Assembly: GCF_022601875.1 (NCBI RefSeq)
Contig: NZ_JAKVIP010000014.1
Location: 1-64,000, forward strand
Direction: 5' to 3'
Source of the DNA: Chryseobacterium sp. SSA4.19
Lineage (GTDB): Bacteria; Bacteroidota; Bacteroidia; Flavobacteriales; Weeksellaceae
Length of the DNA: 64,000 bases
Below the pieces are notes generated by a model, which saw nothing but the letters and a program-made list of their open reading frames with translations, did no database searches and was not told where the DNA came from. Position 1 is the first letter of the stretch. Each line of letters starts with the position of its first letter. This document shows positions 8,230 to 17,046 of the stretch, one piece after another. The translations under genes were made by a program, and so were the position numbers.

Positions 8230-8832
8230 ATGGAAGAAAAACAGACCTCGATTATTTATAAAATCTCAAAAATCATATCGGATTTCTTCAACCCATTGGT
8301 TTCTCTGGTGATCTTTTTCTTTTATATGAGCGTGAAAACATATTCCCTGCATGCTTCATTACTGTACTTTCTTCCTATTTTATTGATAATTATACTGCCC
8401 GTCATTACCTGGATCGTATGGAATGTAAAAACTGGAAGGTATACCAATATGGATGTCTCGAACCGGAAGCAAAGGATATCACTGTATTTTTTTATCGCAG
8501 CCTGTGTTCTTGTTTATATCGGTTTTGACTATTTTAAAAAAGGACATGTTGATTTAATCATGCTTTTCATTCTGATCCTGCTTTTAACCATGCAGCTCAG
8601 CAATTATTATATTAAAAGTTCGATGCATACGGCATTTAATATATTTGTTGCCGCTTTATTTTTTGCTTTGGATACTACTCTGGGAATAGCCTGGCTGGGA
8701 ATTGCTGTTTTAGTAGGGATTACAAGGGTGGTCGTTGGAAGGCATACCCCAAAAGAAGTATTCATGGGCGCCGGAATTGCGTTTATGGTATCTTTTGTTT
8801 ATCTTTATTGCAACATACAATTTCAATCGTAA
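8230..8832 (+). CDS. PAP2-like membrane phosphatase
   Basis: About 200 residues and some six to seven membrane segments. The PAP2 family removes phosphate from membrane lipid phosphates such as phosphatidate or undecaprenyl pyrophosphate. The motifs are degenerate: NRKQR in place of KxxxxxxRP, SSMH in place of PSGH, and RVVVGRHTPKEV resembling RxxxxxHxxxD, with Glu for the last Asp. Activity is therefore uncertain. The frame opens at 8137, but the first 31 residues are poor coding and a promoter-like TATATTTA lies inside them, so I chose the ATG at 8230 (MEEKQTS). A BlaI-like regulator begins 9 bases downstream, probably in the same operon. Confidence 0.65.
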   Translation: MEEKQTSIIYKISKIISDFFNPLVSLVIFFFYMSVKTYSLHASLLYFLPILLIIILPVITWIVWNVKTGRYTNMDVSNRKQRISLYFFIAACVLVYIGFDYFKKGHVDLIMLFILILLLTMQLSNYYIKSSMHTAFNIFVAALFFALDTTLGIAWLGIAVLVGITRVVVGRHTPKEVFMGAGIAFMVSFVYLYCNIQFQS

Positions 8833-8841
8833 GGATCTCAT

Positions 8842-9321
8842 ATGAAAATTAATCATCTTACATCCGCTGAAGAAAACTTAATGAGGCTGTTGTGGAAACT
8901 TCACAGGTTTTATTTGAAGGATATTATGGAGCAGCACCCAGAGCCCAAACCCCACCAGAATACCGTTTCCACCTATTTAAAAATACTTATTGAAAAAGGC
9001 TATTTATCTACCGAAAAAGAGGGACGGATTTTCAGGTATACCGCAGTGGTACCATTTGAAGAATACCGTAAGTTCCTGGTGGAGGAAATTGTACAAAAAT
9101 TTTTTAACAATTCAGGGAAGGAAGTTTTGGAGCTATTGATGAATGAACACATGATTTCGCAGGAAGATATCAAAGATTTAGGGATTGATATTTCTATGCC
9201 GGGCCCGGAAAAAGTAAAAGAACCGGTTTTTGAATATGCTGAAGAAATTCTGAATGCTAAAAAAACCAAAGATAAAAAGAAAGGTAAGGATAAGAAAAAG
9301 AAGAAAGATAAAAAAGGATAG
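8842..9321 (+). CDS. BlaI/MecI-family regulator with lysine-rich tail
   Basis: 159 residues. Residues 1-75 match the BlaI/MecI (penicillinase repressor) winged helix: TSAEENLMRLLWKL, then NTVSTYLKILIEKGYLSTEKEGRIFRYTAVV. This is followed by a dimerisation-type helical region (EEYRKFLVEEIVQKFFNN). The last 22 residues are almost entirely Lys/Asp/Gly (about residues 138-159), which is not part of the family core and could bind nucleic acid non-specifically. No BlaR1-type sensor protease is adjacent. The upstream neighbour is the PAP2-like gene, 9 bases away. Target genes are unknown. The shared hairpin at 9344-9364 ends the transcript. Confidence 0.75.
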   Translation: MKINHLTSAEENLMRLLWKLHRFYLKDIMEQHPEPKPHQNTVSTYLKILIEKGYLSTEKEGRIFRYTAVVPFEEYRKFLVEEIVQKFFNNSGKEVLELLMNEHMISQEDIKDLGIDISMPGPEKVKEPVFEYAEEILNAKKTKDKKKGKDKKKKKDKKG

Positions 9322-9343
9322 ACATTAAACTTACAAATAAAAA

Positions 9344-9364
9344 ACGGCTTCAATTTGAAGCCGT
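9344..9364. terminator. Bidirectional terminator between convergent genes
   Basis: Perfect hairpin ACGGCTTCAA/TTGAAGCCGT with A-rich left and T-rich right flanks. It is shared by the BlaI-like gene (plus) and the RRM gene (minus). Confidence 0.8.
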
Positions 9365-9372
9365 CTATATTT

Positions 9373-9804
9373 TTACCAACGTTTTCCACCGCCGTTTCCG
9401 CCACGGTCTCCACCGCCGCCGTAACCGCCGCTTCCACCTCTGTTGCTGCTTCCACCATAACCACCGCTACCGCTTCCACCTCTGTTTCCGCCACCGTAAC
9501 CGCCGCTTCCGCCTCTGTTACCTCCGCCAGTGTTACCACCTCCGAAAGATCTTCTTGGCTTTTCTTCTCTTGGCTTAGCTTCTGAAACATTAAGTGTTTT
9601 TCCGTTGAATTCTTTTTGATTAAGAGCTTCAATAGCCTGCTGCCCTTCAGCATCTTCCATTTCAACAAAACCGAAACCTCTAGAACGACCTGTCTCTTTG
9701 TCTGTAATGATTTTTACTGAAGAAACTTCTCCAAATTCTGAAAATAAATCTTGCAACTCATAATCTTTAGTTGCGTAATTGATGTTTGAAACAAAAATGT
9801 TCAT
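9373..9804 (-). CDS. RNA-binding protein: RRM plus glycine-rich RGG-like tail
   Basis: 143 residues. Residues 1-80 form one RNA recognition motif, with RNP2 (NIFVSNINY) and RNP1 (RSRGFGFVEM) intact. Residues 87-143 are low complexity: repeats of GGYGGG, NRGG and GGSGG ending in KRW. Single-RRM proteins with glycine-rich tails are known in Bacteroidetes and cyanobacteria and bind single-stranded RNA. The regulatory targets here are unknown. The tail's GC-rich codons create long open frames on the opposite strand, which I reject. The 411 bases upstream are AT-rich without another gene, so a long leader or autoregulatory 5' region is possible. Confidence 0.9.
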   Translation of the reverse strand: MNIFVSNINYATKDYELQDLFSEFGEVSSVKIITDKETGRSRGFGFVEMEDAEGQQAIEALNQKEFNGKTLNVSEAKPREEKPRRSFGGGNTGGGNRGGSGGYGGGNRGGSGSGGYGGSSNRGGSGGYGGGGDRGGNGGGKRW

Positions 9805-10215
9805 CTGAATAAAAAAATTAAAAATGTTAAAAATGATTTGGTTTATAAAAGAAAAGCAACATAAAGAATGAACAAATATTGATTCCAGATATAAGACAGG
9901 TGCAAGATACGATTATTAATTTCATAACAAAATTTTTTTTCGGAAATTTTTAGTGAATTTTTCAATCAGATTGTGATTCTTTTAAAGACTAACAATTATA
10001 CTGTCATAATATTTAATATAATGAACTATTCTGCGTGAAATTTATAATCAGAATGTCTCATTGAATGATAATGAGATCAAAAACAGCATATATATATACA
10101 ATTATACATTCATTACATTATCGAGCCGGTAAATCATTCTTTGTGGCTAACTCAATTCCTATTGATTGAACAAATCAGTTTTAAACAGTAAATTTGTGCT
10201 TTAAATTTTTATACT
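9805..10215. other. 411-base gene-free stretch between divergent genes
   Basis: Very AT-rich. It holds the promoter of the thioesterase gene near its right end and presumably that of the RRM gene on the left, where AATATTTG near 9870 on the minus strand is one base from consensus. A run of alternating TA (about 10090) is present. No ORF or RNA gene is recognised. Confidence 0.5.
10189..10196 (+). promoter_or_regulatory. -7 promoter box (TAAATTTG)
   Basis: Exact TAnnTTTG match with TTG about 20 bases upstream (10166-10168), close to the TTG-N19 spacing of Bacteroidetes promoters. It serves the thioesterase - HMA/AraC pair. Confidence 0.65.
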
Positions 10216-10617
10216 ATGAATTATCACACCAGAAAGTGGGTAAAGCCTGAAGATCTAAATCCTAACCAGTCATTATTCGGAGGAAGACTACTACAGTGGA
10301 TTGATGAAGAGGCTGCTCTGTATGCGGTCATCCAGCTGGAAAATAAAAAAGTGGTGACCAAATTCATTTCAGAGATCAATTTTGTCAGTTCTGCCAAGCA
10401 GGGCGATATTATAGAAATCGGTATTGAGGTTTCTGCTTTCGGGTCAACTTCTCTTACGTTAAAATGCGATGTGAGAAATAAAATGACTCACCAGACCATC
10501 ATTACTGTTGAAAGGATTGTGATGGTTAACCTTGATGAAGAAGGAAATCCTGCGCCTCATGGGAAAACAAAAGTTGAGTTTGTAAAAGACAGGCTGAGTA
10601 ATCATAACCCGTCATGA
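10216..10617 (+). CDS. Hotdog-fold acyl-CoA thioesterase
   Basis: 133 residues of the YciA/BACH acyl-CoA hydrolase type, which cleave acyl-CoA to free acid and CoA. The family signature is visible as NPNQSLFGGRLLQWIDEEAA (catalytic Asp in WIDEEAA), followed by TKFISEINFVSSAKQGDIIEIG on the central hotdog strands. Chain-length preference cannot be told. The stop overlaps the next gene's ATG by four bases (ATGA at 10614-10617), so it is translationally coupled to the metal-domain/AraC regulator. The functional link between the two is not obvious. Confidence 0.88.
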   Translation: MNYHTRKWVKPEDLNPNQSLFGGRLLQWIDEEAALYAVIQLENKKVVTKFISEINFVSSAKQGDIIEIGIEVSAFGSTSLTLKCDVRNKMTHQTIITVERIVMVNLDEEGNPAPHGKTKVEFVKDRLSNHNPS

Positions 10618-11174
10618 AGATCTTTATAAAAAATATGGTATGCGGAAGATGTATTTCTGCAGTTTCAACTATTTTTACTGAAGCGGGAATTAAAATGACC
10701 TCAGTGTATCTCGGTGTGGTGGAAACAGAATCTGAGATTAACGGTACAATGATGCAAGCCATTGATGAGAATCTTCTGCAGACAGGATTTGAAAGAATAA
10801 AAGATAATGCCCGTCAGCTTGTCGAAAAAATAAAGAATCTGATTATAACTGAAATCAGTGAGCTCGATATCCAAGAGGATTTTCTTTTATCTGAATTTCT
10901 TAGGTCTTCATTACACAAAGACTACAGTTCACTCTCGAAAACGTTTTCCCAAAACGAAGCGGTGACTCTTGAACAGTTTTTTATTCTCCAGAAGATCGAA
11001 AAAGTAAAAGAGCTTCTTCTGTACAACGAATTTACCCTGACTGAAATTGCCGGAAAGTTAGGCTATAAAAGTGTTCAGCACCTTTCGTCACAGTTCCGGA
11101 ATATTATGGGTTTTACACCTACCGAATTTAAAAAGCTGAAAACTCATCAGAGAAAACCTTTAGACCATATTTAA
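10614..11174 (+). CDS. HMA-like metal-binding domain fused to AraC-type HTH
   Basis: 186 residues. The first 65 or so resemble a heavy-metal-associated (ferredoxin-like) domain with the metal motif MVCGRC (C10, C13). A helical linker follows. The last 85 are an AraC/XylS helix-turn-helix: FILQKIEKVKELLLYNEF, TLTEIAGKLGYKSVQHLS, then FRNIMGFTPTEFKK. The cupin sensor domain of classical AraC proteins is absent. The architecture suggests a soluble metal-responsive regulator. A copper-type P-ATPase starts 110 bases downstream on the same strand and is the natural target (inference). Proteins of this layout recur in Bacteroidetes but I know of no detailed characterisation. It overlaps the thioesterase gene by four bases. 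Confidence 0.8.
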   Translation: MKIFIKNMVCGRCISAVSTIFTEAGIKMTSVYLGVVETESEINGTMMQAIDENLLQTGFERIKDNARQLVEKIKNLIITEISELDIQEDFLLSEFLRSSLHKDYSSLSKTFSQNEAVTLEQFFILQKIEKVKELLLYNEFTLTEIAGKLGYKSVQHLSSQFRNIMGFTPTEFKKLKTHQRKPLDHI

Positions 11175-11284
11175 TAATCTATTTTATTCAAAAATTTTCC
11201 TGCCTAATTTTATAATCATTATCCTTAAATTTATAATACGTTTCCATCTTCATTTTGGAAATTTGTAGTATAAATTAAAGCATC

Positions 11285-14125
11285 ATGCAAAAACAATATA
11301 AAATCCTCGGAATGACCTGCTCAGGATGTCAGAAAAAGATTTTTGAAAAACTGAACACCATTGAAGGCATTAAAGTAGAGATCAATGCAGAAGATCATAC
11401 AGCAGTCATCATTTCCGATAAAAAGATTGAATTACATCTCTTAAATAAAGCCCTGGAAGAAACAGGAAATTATAAGCTGGAAGATCCTAAAACTCCGGAA
11501 AAGATTTCTGTAAAGCCACAGGACCGCGTCTCCCCTTCCTCAGTTTATTACTGTCCGATGGAATGTGAAGGTGAAAAAGTCTATTTCCAGCAGGGAAAAA
11601 GATGCCCGGTTTGTAATATGTACTTAGTGCCAATTGAAGAAAAACACTCAAAAGATCCAAACTATAGACCTAAGTATTTATCAACTTATTTGCCGGAAAA
11701 CTTCAAAAATGAAAACGGGAACTACTATTGTCCAATGTTTTGTGAAGGAGACAAAGTGTATGAAGAAAAAGGTGACTGCCCCGTATGTCATATGCATTTG
11801 GAAAAAATCACGGAGGAACTGGTCAAAAATACGGAAACCCATACCCATGCGCATCATTACAACCATTATCATCGGGATACACCAAAAATTACCGATGCCA
11901 TGGCCGGGAAATATTATTGCCCGATGTATTGCGAAGGAGATAAAGTATATGACAGCAACGTAGGCTGTCCGGTATGCGGAATGGACCTTGTAAAATATCC
12001 TGAAAAGCGTAATGTGCAGTATACCTGTCCGATGCACCCGGGAATTATTCAGGACGAGCCTGGAAACTGCCCTCTTTGTGGAATGGATTTGGTAAAAATG
12101 CCTGATAAGAATGACGATGAAGACGAAATGTATCGTGTATTGAAAAGAAAATTCATAATTTCATTAATCTTCACCATCCCTGTTTTTATTCTTTCGATGG
12201 GCGGTATGCTGATCAGCTTTCCATTTTCGCATCAGGTACAAGGAACTATAGAACTTGCTTTAACCCTTCCGGTATTATTTTATTCGGGATGGTTTTTGAT
12301 GAAAAGAGGATTTGTTTCTTTCAAAACCATGAATCTGAATATGTTCAGCTTAATCGCTCTGGGAGTAACGGCTGCATTCATTTTCAGTATCGCAGCATTG
12401 ATATTCCCGAATCTTATACCACACGAAATCCGAGGATCTCATCATGAAACCCCGTTATACTTCGAAGCGGTCTGTGTCATTTTAACTCTTGTGATTTTAG
12501 GTCAGCTGATGGAGGCTCTGGCTCATCATAAAACGGGTAATGCCATACGGGAACTTATGAATCTCTCCCCTGAAGAAGCAATAATCATGTTAAATGGAGA
12601 AGAAAAAAAAGTACTGATCTCTCAGGTAAAGATAGGTGATCTGCTTAAAGTAAAACCAGGAGCGAAAATTCCGGTAGATGGTAAAATTACCGAAGGAACT
12701 TCATATGTTGATGAAAGCATGATTACGGGAGAACCCGTTCCTGTGGAAAAAAATGTACATGATAAAGTGTCTTCGGGAACGATCAACAGCAATCAGGTAT
12801 TTATTATGAAAGCTGAAAAAGTAGGTGATGAAACTCTGCTTTCCCAAATCATCAAATTGGTTAATGAAGCCAGCCGAAGTAAGGCCCCGATCCAGAAACT
12901 GACCGATAAGGTGGCAAAAATATTCGTTCCTGCGGTGATCTTAATTGCAGTAATCACTTTTATCTTGTGGCAGTCTTTTGGCCCCGAAGGTAAAAAAAGC
13001 TTATTTGCATTTGTAAATGCCGTTGCCGTTCTGATTGTTGCGTGTCCGTGTGCATTAGGACTGGCCACTCCAATGTCATTAATGGTGGGAATCGGCAAAG
13101 GAGCCAAAAATGGAGTTCTTATCAAAAATGCAGAAGCTCTGGAGCAGATGAATAAGGTAAATGTCTTAATTACTGATAAAACAGGAACCCTGACTGAAGG
13201 AAAACCTTTTGTAGAACATATTGAGACAATCGATAACAGCCAGGATCATTCGCAGATTTTAAAACTGGCATATTCATTAAACCAGAATTCAGAACATCCT
13301 CTGTCGGGTGCGGTCATCAAAAGAGCAAAGGAAAAAAATATTTCCCCTGAGAAAACTGAGAATTTTGAAAATATTTCCGGCAAAGGAATTAAAGGAGATA
13401 TCAAAGGGAAAACCGTTTATCTGGGAAATGAAAGTTTATTGATTGCTCATTCCATTGCGATTCCTGAACACTTAAAACAAAAGGCATCCGAAATTCAGTC
13501 AAAAGCGCATACCATTTCTTATCTGGCACAGGGAAATGAAGTGTTGGGATTCATCAGCTTTACGGATAAAATAAAGAAAAGTTCTAAAGAAGCAGTCAAG
13601 CAGCTGCTGGAGGACGGGATTGATATTATCATGATGACGGGAGACAATGAACATACGGCTAAGGCTGTTGCAGATGAACTGGGAATCCTGCATTTTAAAG
13701 CCAGTTGCCTTCCCGAAGATAAACTCAACGAAGTTAAAAAATTACAGCAACAAGGCAAAATCGTTGCCATGACCGGTGACGGGATTAATGACTCCCCCGC
13801 TTTGGCTCAGGCCAATATCGGTATTGCCATGGGAACCGGAACAGATGTTGCTATTGAAAGCGCACCAATCACCTTATTGAAAGGTGATCTTTCCGGGGTT
13901 TTAAAAGCCAGGATACTCAGCGAAAAATTGCTTGGAAACATCAAAGAAAATCTGTTTTTTGCTTTTATTTATAATGTATTGGGTATTCCGGTTGCGGCAG
14001 GCTTATTGTATCCGTTCTTTGGAATTTTACTATCTCCGATGATCGCTGCGGCGGCTATGAGCGTCAGCTCTTTGTCGGTGATTTTAAATTCTTTACGGCT
14101 GAATTCTGTCAATCTAAACAAATAA
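11285..14125 (+). CDS. Copper/heavy-metal-translocating P1B-type ATPase
   Basis: 946-residue inner-membrane pump that uses ATP to export a soft metal, most likely Cu(I). Order: HMA domain (GMTCSGC, C12/C15); four small cysteine modules of the CPM-x(n)-CPxC type at about 88-117, 147-175, 210-238 and 246-272; a His-rich patch at about 185-196; then the membrane and catalytic core with the CPC metal motif (ACPCALGLA, near residue 586), phosphorylation motif DKTGT (near 631), HP motif SEHPLSG and hinge [11 protein letters not shown]. The extended N-terminus adds about 200 residues to the usual CopA size. A metal-domain AraC regulator lies just upstream, and a DUF72 gene follows after 2 bases. Confidence 0.92.
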   Translation: MQKQYKILGMTCSGCQKKIFEKLNTIEGIKVEINAEDHTAVIISDKKIELHLLNKALEETGNYKLEDPKTPEKISVKPQDRVSPSSVYYCPMECEGEKVYFQQGKRCPVCNMYLVPIEEKHSKDPNYRPKYLSTYLPENFKNENGNYYCPMFCEGDKVYEEKGDCPVCHMHLEKITEELVKNTETHTHAHHYNHYHRDTPKITDAMAGKYYCPMYCEGDKVYDSNVGCPVCGMDLVKYPEKRNVQYTCPMHPGIIQDEPGNCPLCGMDLVKMPDKNDDEDEMYRVLKRKFIISLIFTIPVFILSMGGMLISFPFSHQVQGTIELALTLPVLFYSGWFLMKRGFVSFKTMNLNMFSLIALGVTAAFIFSIAALIFPNLIPHEIRGSHHETPLYFEAVCVILTLVILGQLMEALAHHKTGNAIRELMNLSPEEAIIMLNGEEKKVLISQVKIGDLLKVKPGAKIPVDGKITEGTSYVDESMITGEPVPVEKNVHDKVSSGTINSNQVFIMKAEKVGDETLLSQIIKLVNEASRSKAPIQKLTDKVAKIFVPAVILIAVITFILWQSFGPEGKKSLFAFVNAVAVLIVACPCALGLATPMSLMVGIGKGAKNGVLIKNAEALEQMNKVNVLITDKTGTLTEGKPFVEHIETIDNSQDHSQILKLAYSLNQNSEHPLSGAVIKRAKEKNISPEKTENFENISGKGIKGDIKGKTVYLGNESLLIAHSIAIPEHLKQKASEIQSKAHTISYLAQGNEVLGFISFTDKIKKSSKEAVKQLLEDGIDIIMMTGDNEHTAKAVADELGILHFKASCLPEDKLNEVKKLQQQGKIVAMTGDGINDSPALAQANIGIAMGTGTDVAIESAPITLLKGDLSGVLKARILSEKLLGNIKENLFFAFIYNVLGIPVAAGLLYPFFGILLSPMIAAAAMSVSSLSVILNSLRLNSVNLNK

Positions 14126-14127
14126 AT

Positions 14128-14856
14128 ATGGAAAAAGAAAATCTTTATATCGGATGCTCAGGTTTTTATAATAATGACTGGAAGGGATCACTGTACCCCG
14201 AGGATACGAAAAGTAAAGACTATCTTATGCTTTATTCCAAAGAATTTAATTCTGTGGAAATCAATTCTACATTTTACAGAAAACCGACGGCAAAAACACT
14301 TCTGAAATGGGCTGAAGAAACCCCTGATGATTTTATGTTTTTCATAAAGATCCCGAAAGCTATTTCCCATGAGCAAAGGCTGAAAGGCTGTAAAGAAGAA
14401 ATAAGTGAATTCTGCCATCATATCCAGAATCATCTGAAAGAAAAGCTTTCCGGTTTTCTGTATCAGTTTCCACCTTCTTTTAAAAATGCCCAGGAAAATA
14501 CAGAGCTTATCCTCAATAATCTTGATTTTGATTTTCTGAATGTGATTGAATTCCGCCATGAATCATGGTGGCACGAAGAAATTTTCAATCTCCTGAAAGC
14601 GTATAATATTGTCTTTTCAGGCGTAAGCTTTCCCGGAAATCTGCCTGAAGATGTAATAACCAATCATCCTGAAATTTTATACTATCGGCTGCATGGAAAG
14701 CCTGTTTTGTATAAATCTGAGTACAGCAAAGAATTTCTTGATCTTTTGGCAGAAAAAATTAAGAACAGTCAGCAACAGGCTTTTATATTTTTCAATAATA
14801 CCTGGGGAACGGCCGCCATTAAAAATGCGCTGTACCTTAAGGAAATCCTATCTTAA
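14128..14856 (+). CDS. DUF72 (YecE-like) family protein
   Basis: 242 residues of the DUF72 family, which adopts a TIM-barrel-like fold of unknown activity. The family hallmarks are visible: the N-terminal GCSGFYNNDWKGSLYP, then EFNSVEINSTFYRKPTAKTL, FLYQFPPSF, NVIEFRHESWW and YYRLHGKP near the end. It begins two bases after the P-ATPase stop, so it is almost certainly co-transcribed with it. That linkage does not by itself imply a metal role. Function remains unknown. Confidence 0.88.
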   Translation: MEKENLYIGCSGFYNNDWKGSLYPEDTKSKDYLMLYSKEFNSVEINSTFYRKPTAKTLLKWAEETPDDFMFFIKIPKAISHEQRLKGCKEEISEFCHHIQNHLKEKLSGFLYQFPPSFKNAQENTELILNNLDFDFLNVIEFRHESWWHEEIFNLLKAYNIVFSGVSFPGNLPEDVITNHPEILYYRLHGKPVLYKSEYSKEFLDLLAEKIKNSQQQAFIFFNNTWGTAAIKNALYLKEILS

Positions 14857-14928
14857 AATCTAGGAAATCAATCTCAATATGTACCTGACCGCATTGCTTT
14901 TTGTTTTTTAATTTCAGAAATTTGCGAT

Positions 14929-15588
14929 ATGAATATTCACGAACAGTACAACGATATTAAAAGCCGGCTCCCGGAACATGTGCAATTGGTAGCCGTTTCA
15001 AAGACACATCCCGCTTCGGCCATTCAGGAAGTTTATGATCTGGGACAAAGGATTTTCGGTGAAAACAAAGTACAGGAAATGACGGAGAAATCCCCTCTCC
15101 TTCCTAAAGATATCCAATGGCATATCATTGGGCATCTGCAGACCAACAAGGTAAAATATATTGCCGGATTTGTAGATACTATACAAAGTGTGGATTCTGA
15201 AAAGCTGATCAGGGAAATCGATAAAGAAGCTGCCAAACATAGCCGTATTATTAAAGTATTGCTTCAGGTAAAGATTGCTGAGGAGGAAAGTAAGTTTGGA
15301 TTGGAACCGGAACAAGCAAAAGAAATCTTTCGCAAATACATCAACGGTGATTTTACAAACATTGAAATTACAGGATTGATGGGCATGGCTACTTTTACGG
15401 AAGATCAGGATCAGGTCAAAAACGAATTTCTAATACTTAAACACCTTTTTGATGAACTTAATAAGCTGAAACCGCTGCAAACTCTTTCAATGGGAATGAG
15501 TGATGATTTCCCGCTCGCTATTGAGTGCGGTGCAAATTCTATACGTGTCGGATCCGCTATTTTCGGGCGAAGGGATTATTCCAAATAG
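14929..15588 (+). CDS. YggS-family pyridoxal-phosphate homeostasis protein
   Basis: 219-residue single-domain PLP-binding protein (PLPBP/YggS family, alanine-racemase N-terminal fold) involved in vitamin B6 and amino-acid homeostasis rather than catalysis. Visible hallmarks: LVAVSKTHPASAIQEVYDLG, whose Lys binds PLP; FGENKVQEM; WHIIGHLQTNKVKYI; LSMGMSDDFPLAIECGANSIRVGSAIFG at the C-terminus. A near-consensus -7 box (AGAAATTTG) lies about 15 bases upstream. Length is normal. It is separate from the DUF72 gene by 72 bases. Confidence 0.93.
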   Translation: MNIHEQYNDIKSRLPEHVQLVAVSKTHPASAIQEVYDLGQRIFGENKVQEMTEKSPLLPKDIQWHIIGHLQTNKVKYIAGFVDTIQSVDSEKLIREIDKEAAKHSRIIKVLLQVKIAEEESKFGLEPEQAKEIFRKYINGDFTNIEITGLMGMATFTEDQDQVKNEFLILKHLFDELNKLKPLQTLSMGMSDDFPLAIECGANSIRVGSAIFGRRDYSK

Positions 15589-15632
15589 AATCATTTAGGT
15601 ATAGTTTTTGCTAATAATTCAATCAAAAAATC

Positions 15633-15640
15633 TAAATTTG
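15633..15640 (+). promoter_or_regulatory. -7 promoter box (TAAATTTG) of the response regulator
   Basis: Exact TAnnTTTG match five bases before the ATG at 15646, giving a very short leader. Confidence 0.55.
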
Positions 15641-15645
15641 CAACT

Positions 15646-16830
15646 ATGCAAAAAATCCTTATTGTAGAAGACGAAAAAGCAATTTCAGGCGTACTCCAAA
15701 GTATCCTATCCGATGAACTTACTGAATACGAATTTATTATCGCTGAAGATGGCCTAGAAGGCTATAAACAAATAGAAAAAGAAGATTTTGCCCTGGTGAT
15801 TTCTGATATTAAAATGCCTAAACTTTCGGGTACCGAACTTCTAAAACAGAGTTTGGCTTTAAAACCGGAGTCCACCTTCATCATGATTTCCGGGCATGCC
15901 GATATTGATTCAGCAGTTTCATGTTTAAGAGACGGTGCATACGATTTTATTTCTAAGCCTATCGATATCAACAGACTGATTACAAGCGTAAAAAATGCTT
16001 TAGCTAAAGAATATCTTAAAAAAGAAAATAAAAACCTTCAGACAGAAAACAAAACCCTGAAAAAGAAGGTCAACAAAAAGTATCAGATGATCGGTGAATC
16101 CGCAGGTTTAAAGAAAATCCAGGATATGATTGAAAAAGTAGCGGCTTCCGATGCAAGGGTTTTAATTACGGGGCCGAACGGTGCAGGAAAAGAGCTTGTG
16201 GCTCACGCAATTCACAACCAAAGTGACAGGGCGAGAGGACCGATGGTTGAGGTAAACTGTGCAGCAATTCCTTCGGAACTGATAGAATCTGAGTTATTCG
16301 GCCATGTAAAAGGATCTTTTACAGGAGCGATTAAAGATAAGCAGGGAAAATTCGAACAGGCAAACGGAGGTACTATTTTCCTGGATGAAATCGGTGATAT
16401 GAGCTTAATTGCACAGGCAAAAGTTTTAAGGGCCTTGCAGGAAAGCAAAGTTTCCCCGGTAGGAAGTGACAAGGAAATTAAAGTGGATGTAAGGGTTCTT
16501 GCTGCAACCAATAAAAATATGCAGAAGGAGATTGAAGCCGGAAGATTCAGAGAAGACCTTTATCACAGGCTTTCTGTCATTGAGATTTATGTCCCTTCTC
16601 TCGACGAAAGAAAAGAAGATATCGCTTTACTGGTAGACCATTTCTCAGGGATTATTGCTGACGAGCATGGTACAGCTGTGAAAAAATTCGATGACCAGGC
16701 GGTAGAAGCTTTAAAAGCACTTTCATGGACCGGAAATGTCAGAGAATTGAGAAACGTTGTGGAAAGGCTTATCATTTTGGGTGGCAATTCCGTTTCTGCC
16801 GATGATGTCGCAAGTTTTGTAAGGAAATAA
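15646..16830 (+). CDS. NtrC-type sigma-54 response regulator without HTH domain
   Basis: 394 residues. Receiver domain (1-120, phospho-acceptor D54 in VISDIKM, conserved Lys in ISKPID), a coiled-coil-like Lys/Glu linker (about 120-145), then the AAA+ sigma-54 activator domain (about 148-385). The AAA+ domain carries Walker A as GPNGAGKE (176-183), the sigma-54 contact loop GSFTGA (223-228), Walker B TIFLDEIGD and the arginine finger region GRFREDLYHRL. The protein stops at FVRK directly after the AAA+ lid, so the C-terminal Fis-type helix-turn-helix of ordinary NtrC proteins is missing. A clean terminator follows, which argues against truncation by assembly error. It must act from solution or via a partner. 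No histidine kinase is adjacent. Confidence 0.88.
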   Translation: MQKILIVEDEKAISGVLQSILSDELTEYEFIIAEDGLEGYKQIEKEDFALVISDIKMPKLSGTELLKQSLALKPESTFIMISGHADIDSAVSCLRDGAYDFISKPIDINRLITSVKNALAKEYLKKENKNLQTENKTLKKKVNKKYQMIGESAGLKKIQDMIEKVAASDARVLITGPNGAGKELVAHAIHNQSDRARGPMVEVNCAAIPSELIESELFGHVKGSFTGAIKDKQGKFEQANGGTIFLDEIGDMSLIAQAKVLRALQESKVSPVGSDKEIKVDVRVLAATNKNMQKEIEAGRFREDLYHRLSVIEIYVPSLDERKEDIALLVDHFSGIIADEHGTAVKKFDDQAVEALKALSWTGNVRELRNVVERLIILGGNSVSADDVASFVRK

Positions 16831-16856
16831 TGTAAGCATTATTTTAAATAAATATA

Positions 16857-16885
16857 AAATTGCAGTATCGTTGGTACTGCAATTT
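16857..16885 (+). terminator. Terminator after the response regulator
   Basis: Hairpin AAATTGCAGTA-tcgttgg-TACTGCAATTT followed by TTTTG, 27 bases past the stop. Confidence 0.85.
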
Positions 16886-16927
16886 TTTTGATTTTATAAA
16901 TACCATAAGATTAAAAAAAATTAATTT

Positions 16928-16944
16928 CAGATTATTTAAATCTG
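16928..16944. promoter_or_regulatory. Inverted repeat upstream of the MATE gene
   Basis: CAGATT-atttA-AATCTG inverted repeat in the 216-base spacer. It is a possible operator or a fragment of the dispersed CAGATT repeat seen at 35536-35612. There is no direct evidence of function. Confidence 0.3.
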
Positions 16945-17046
16945 GTTATAAACATACTATTTTTGATGATTATTAATCAGGTTATATAGCAATATCTTAT
17001 TATTTTAATTGTAACCAATTTTAAACTATACGAACCAGAAACCACT

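Noticed and set aside
9000..9668. Long open frame opposite the BlaI-like and RRM genes
   Set aside because: It arises from the GC-rich Gly codons of the RRM tail read backwards. The protein is low-complexity Val/Ala/Glu and crosses a terminator.
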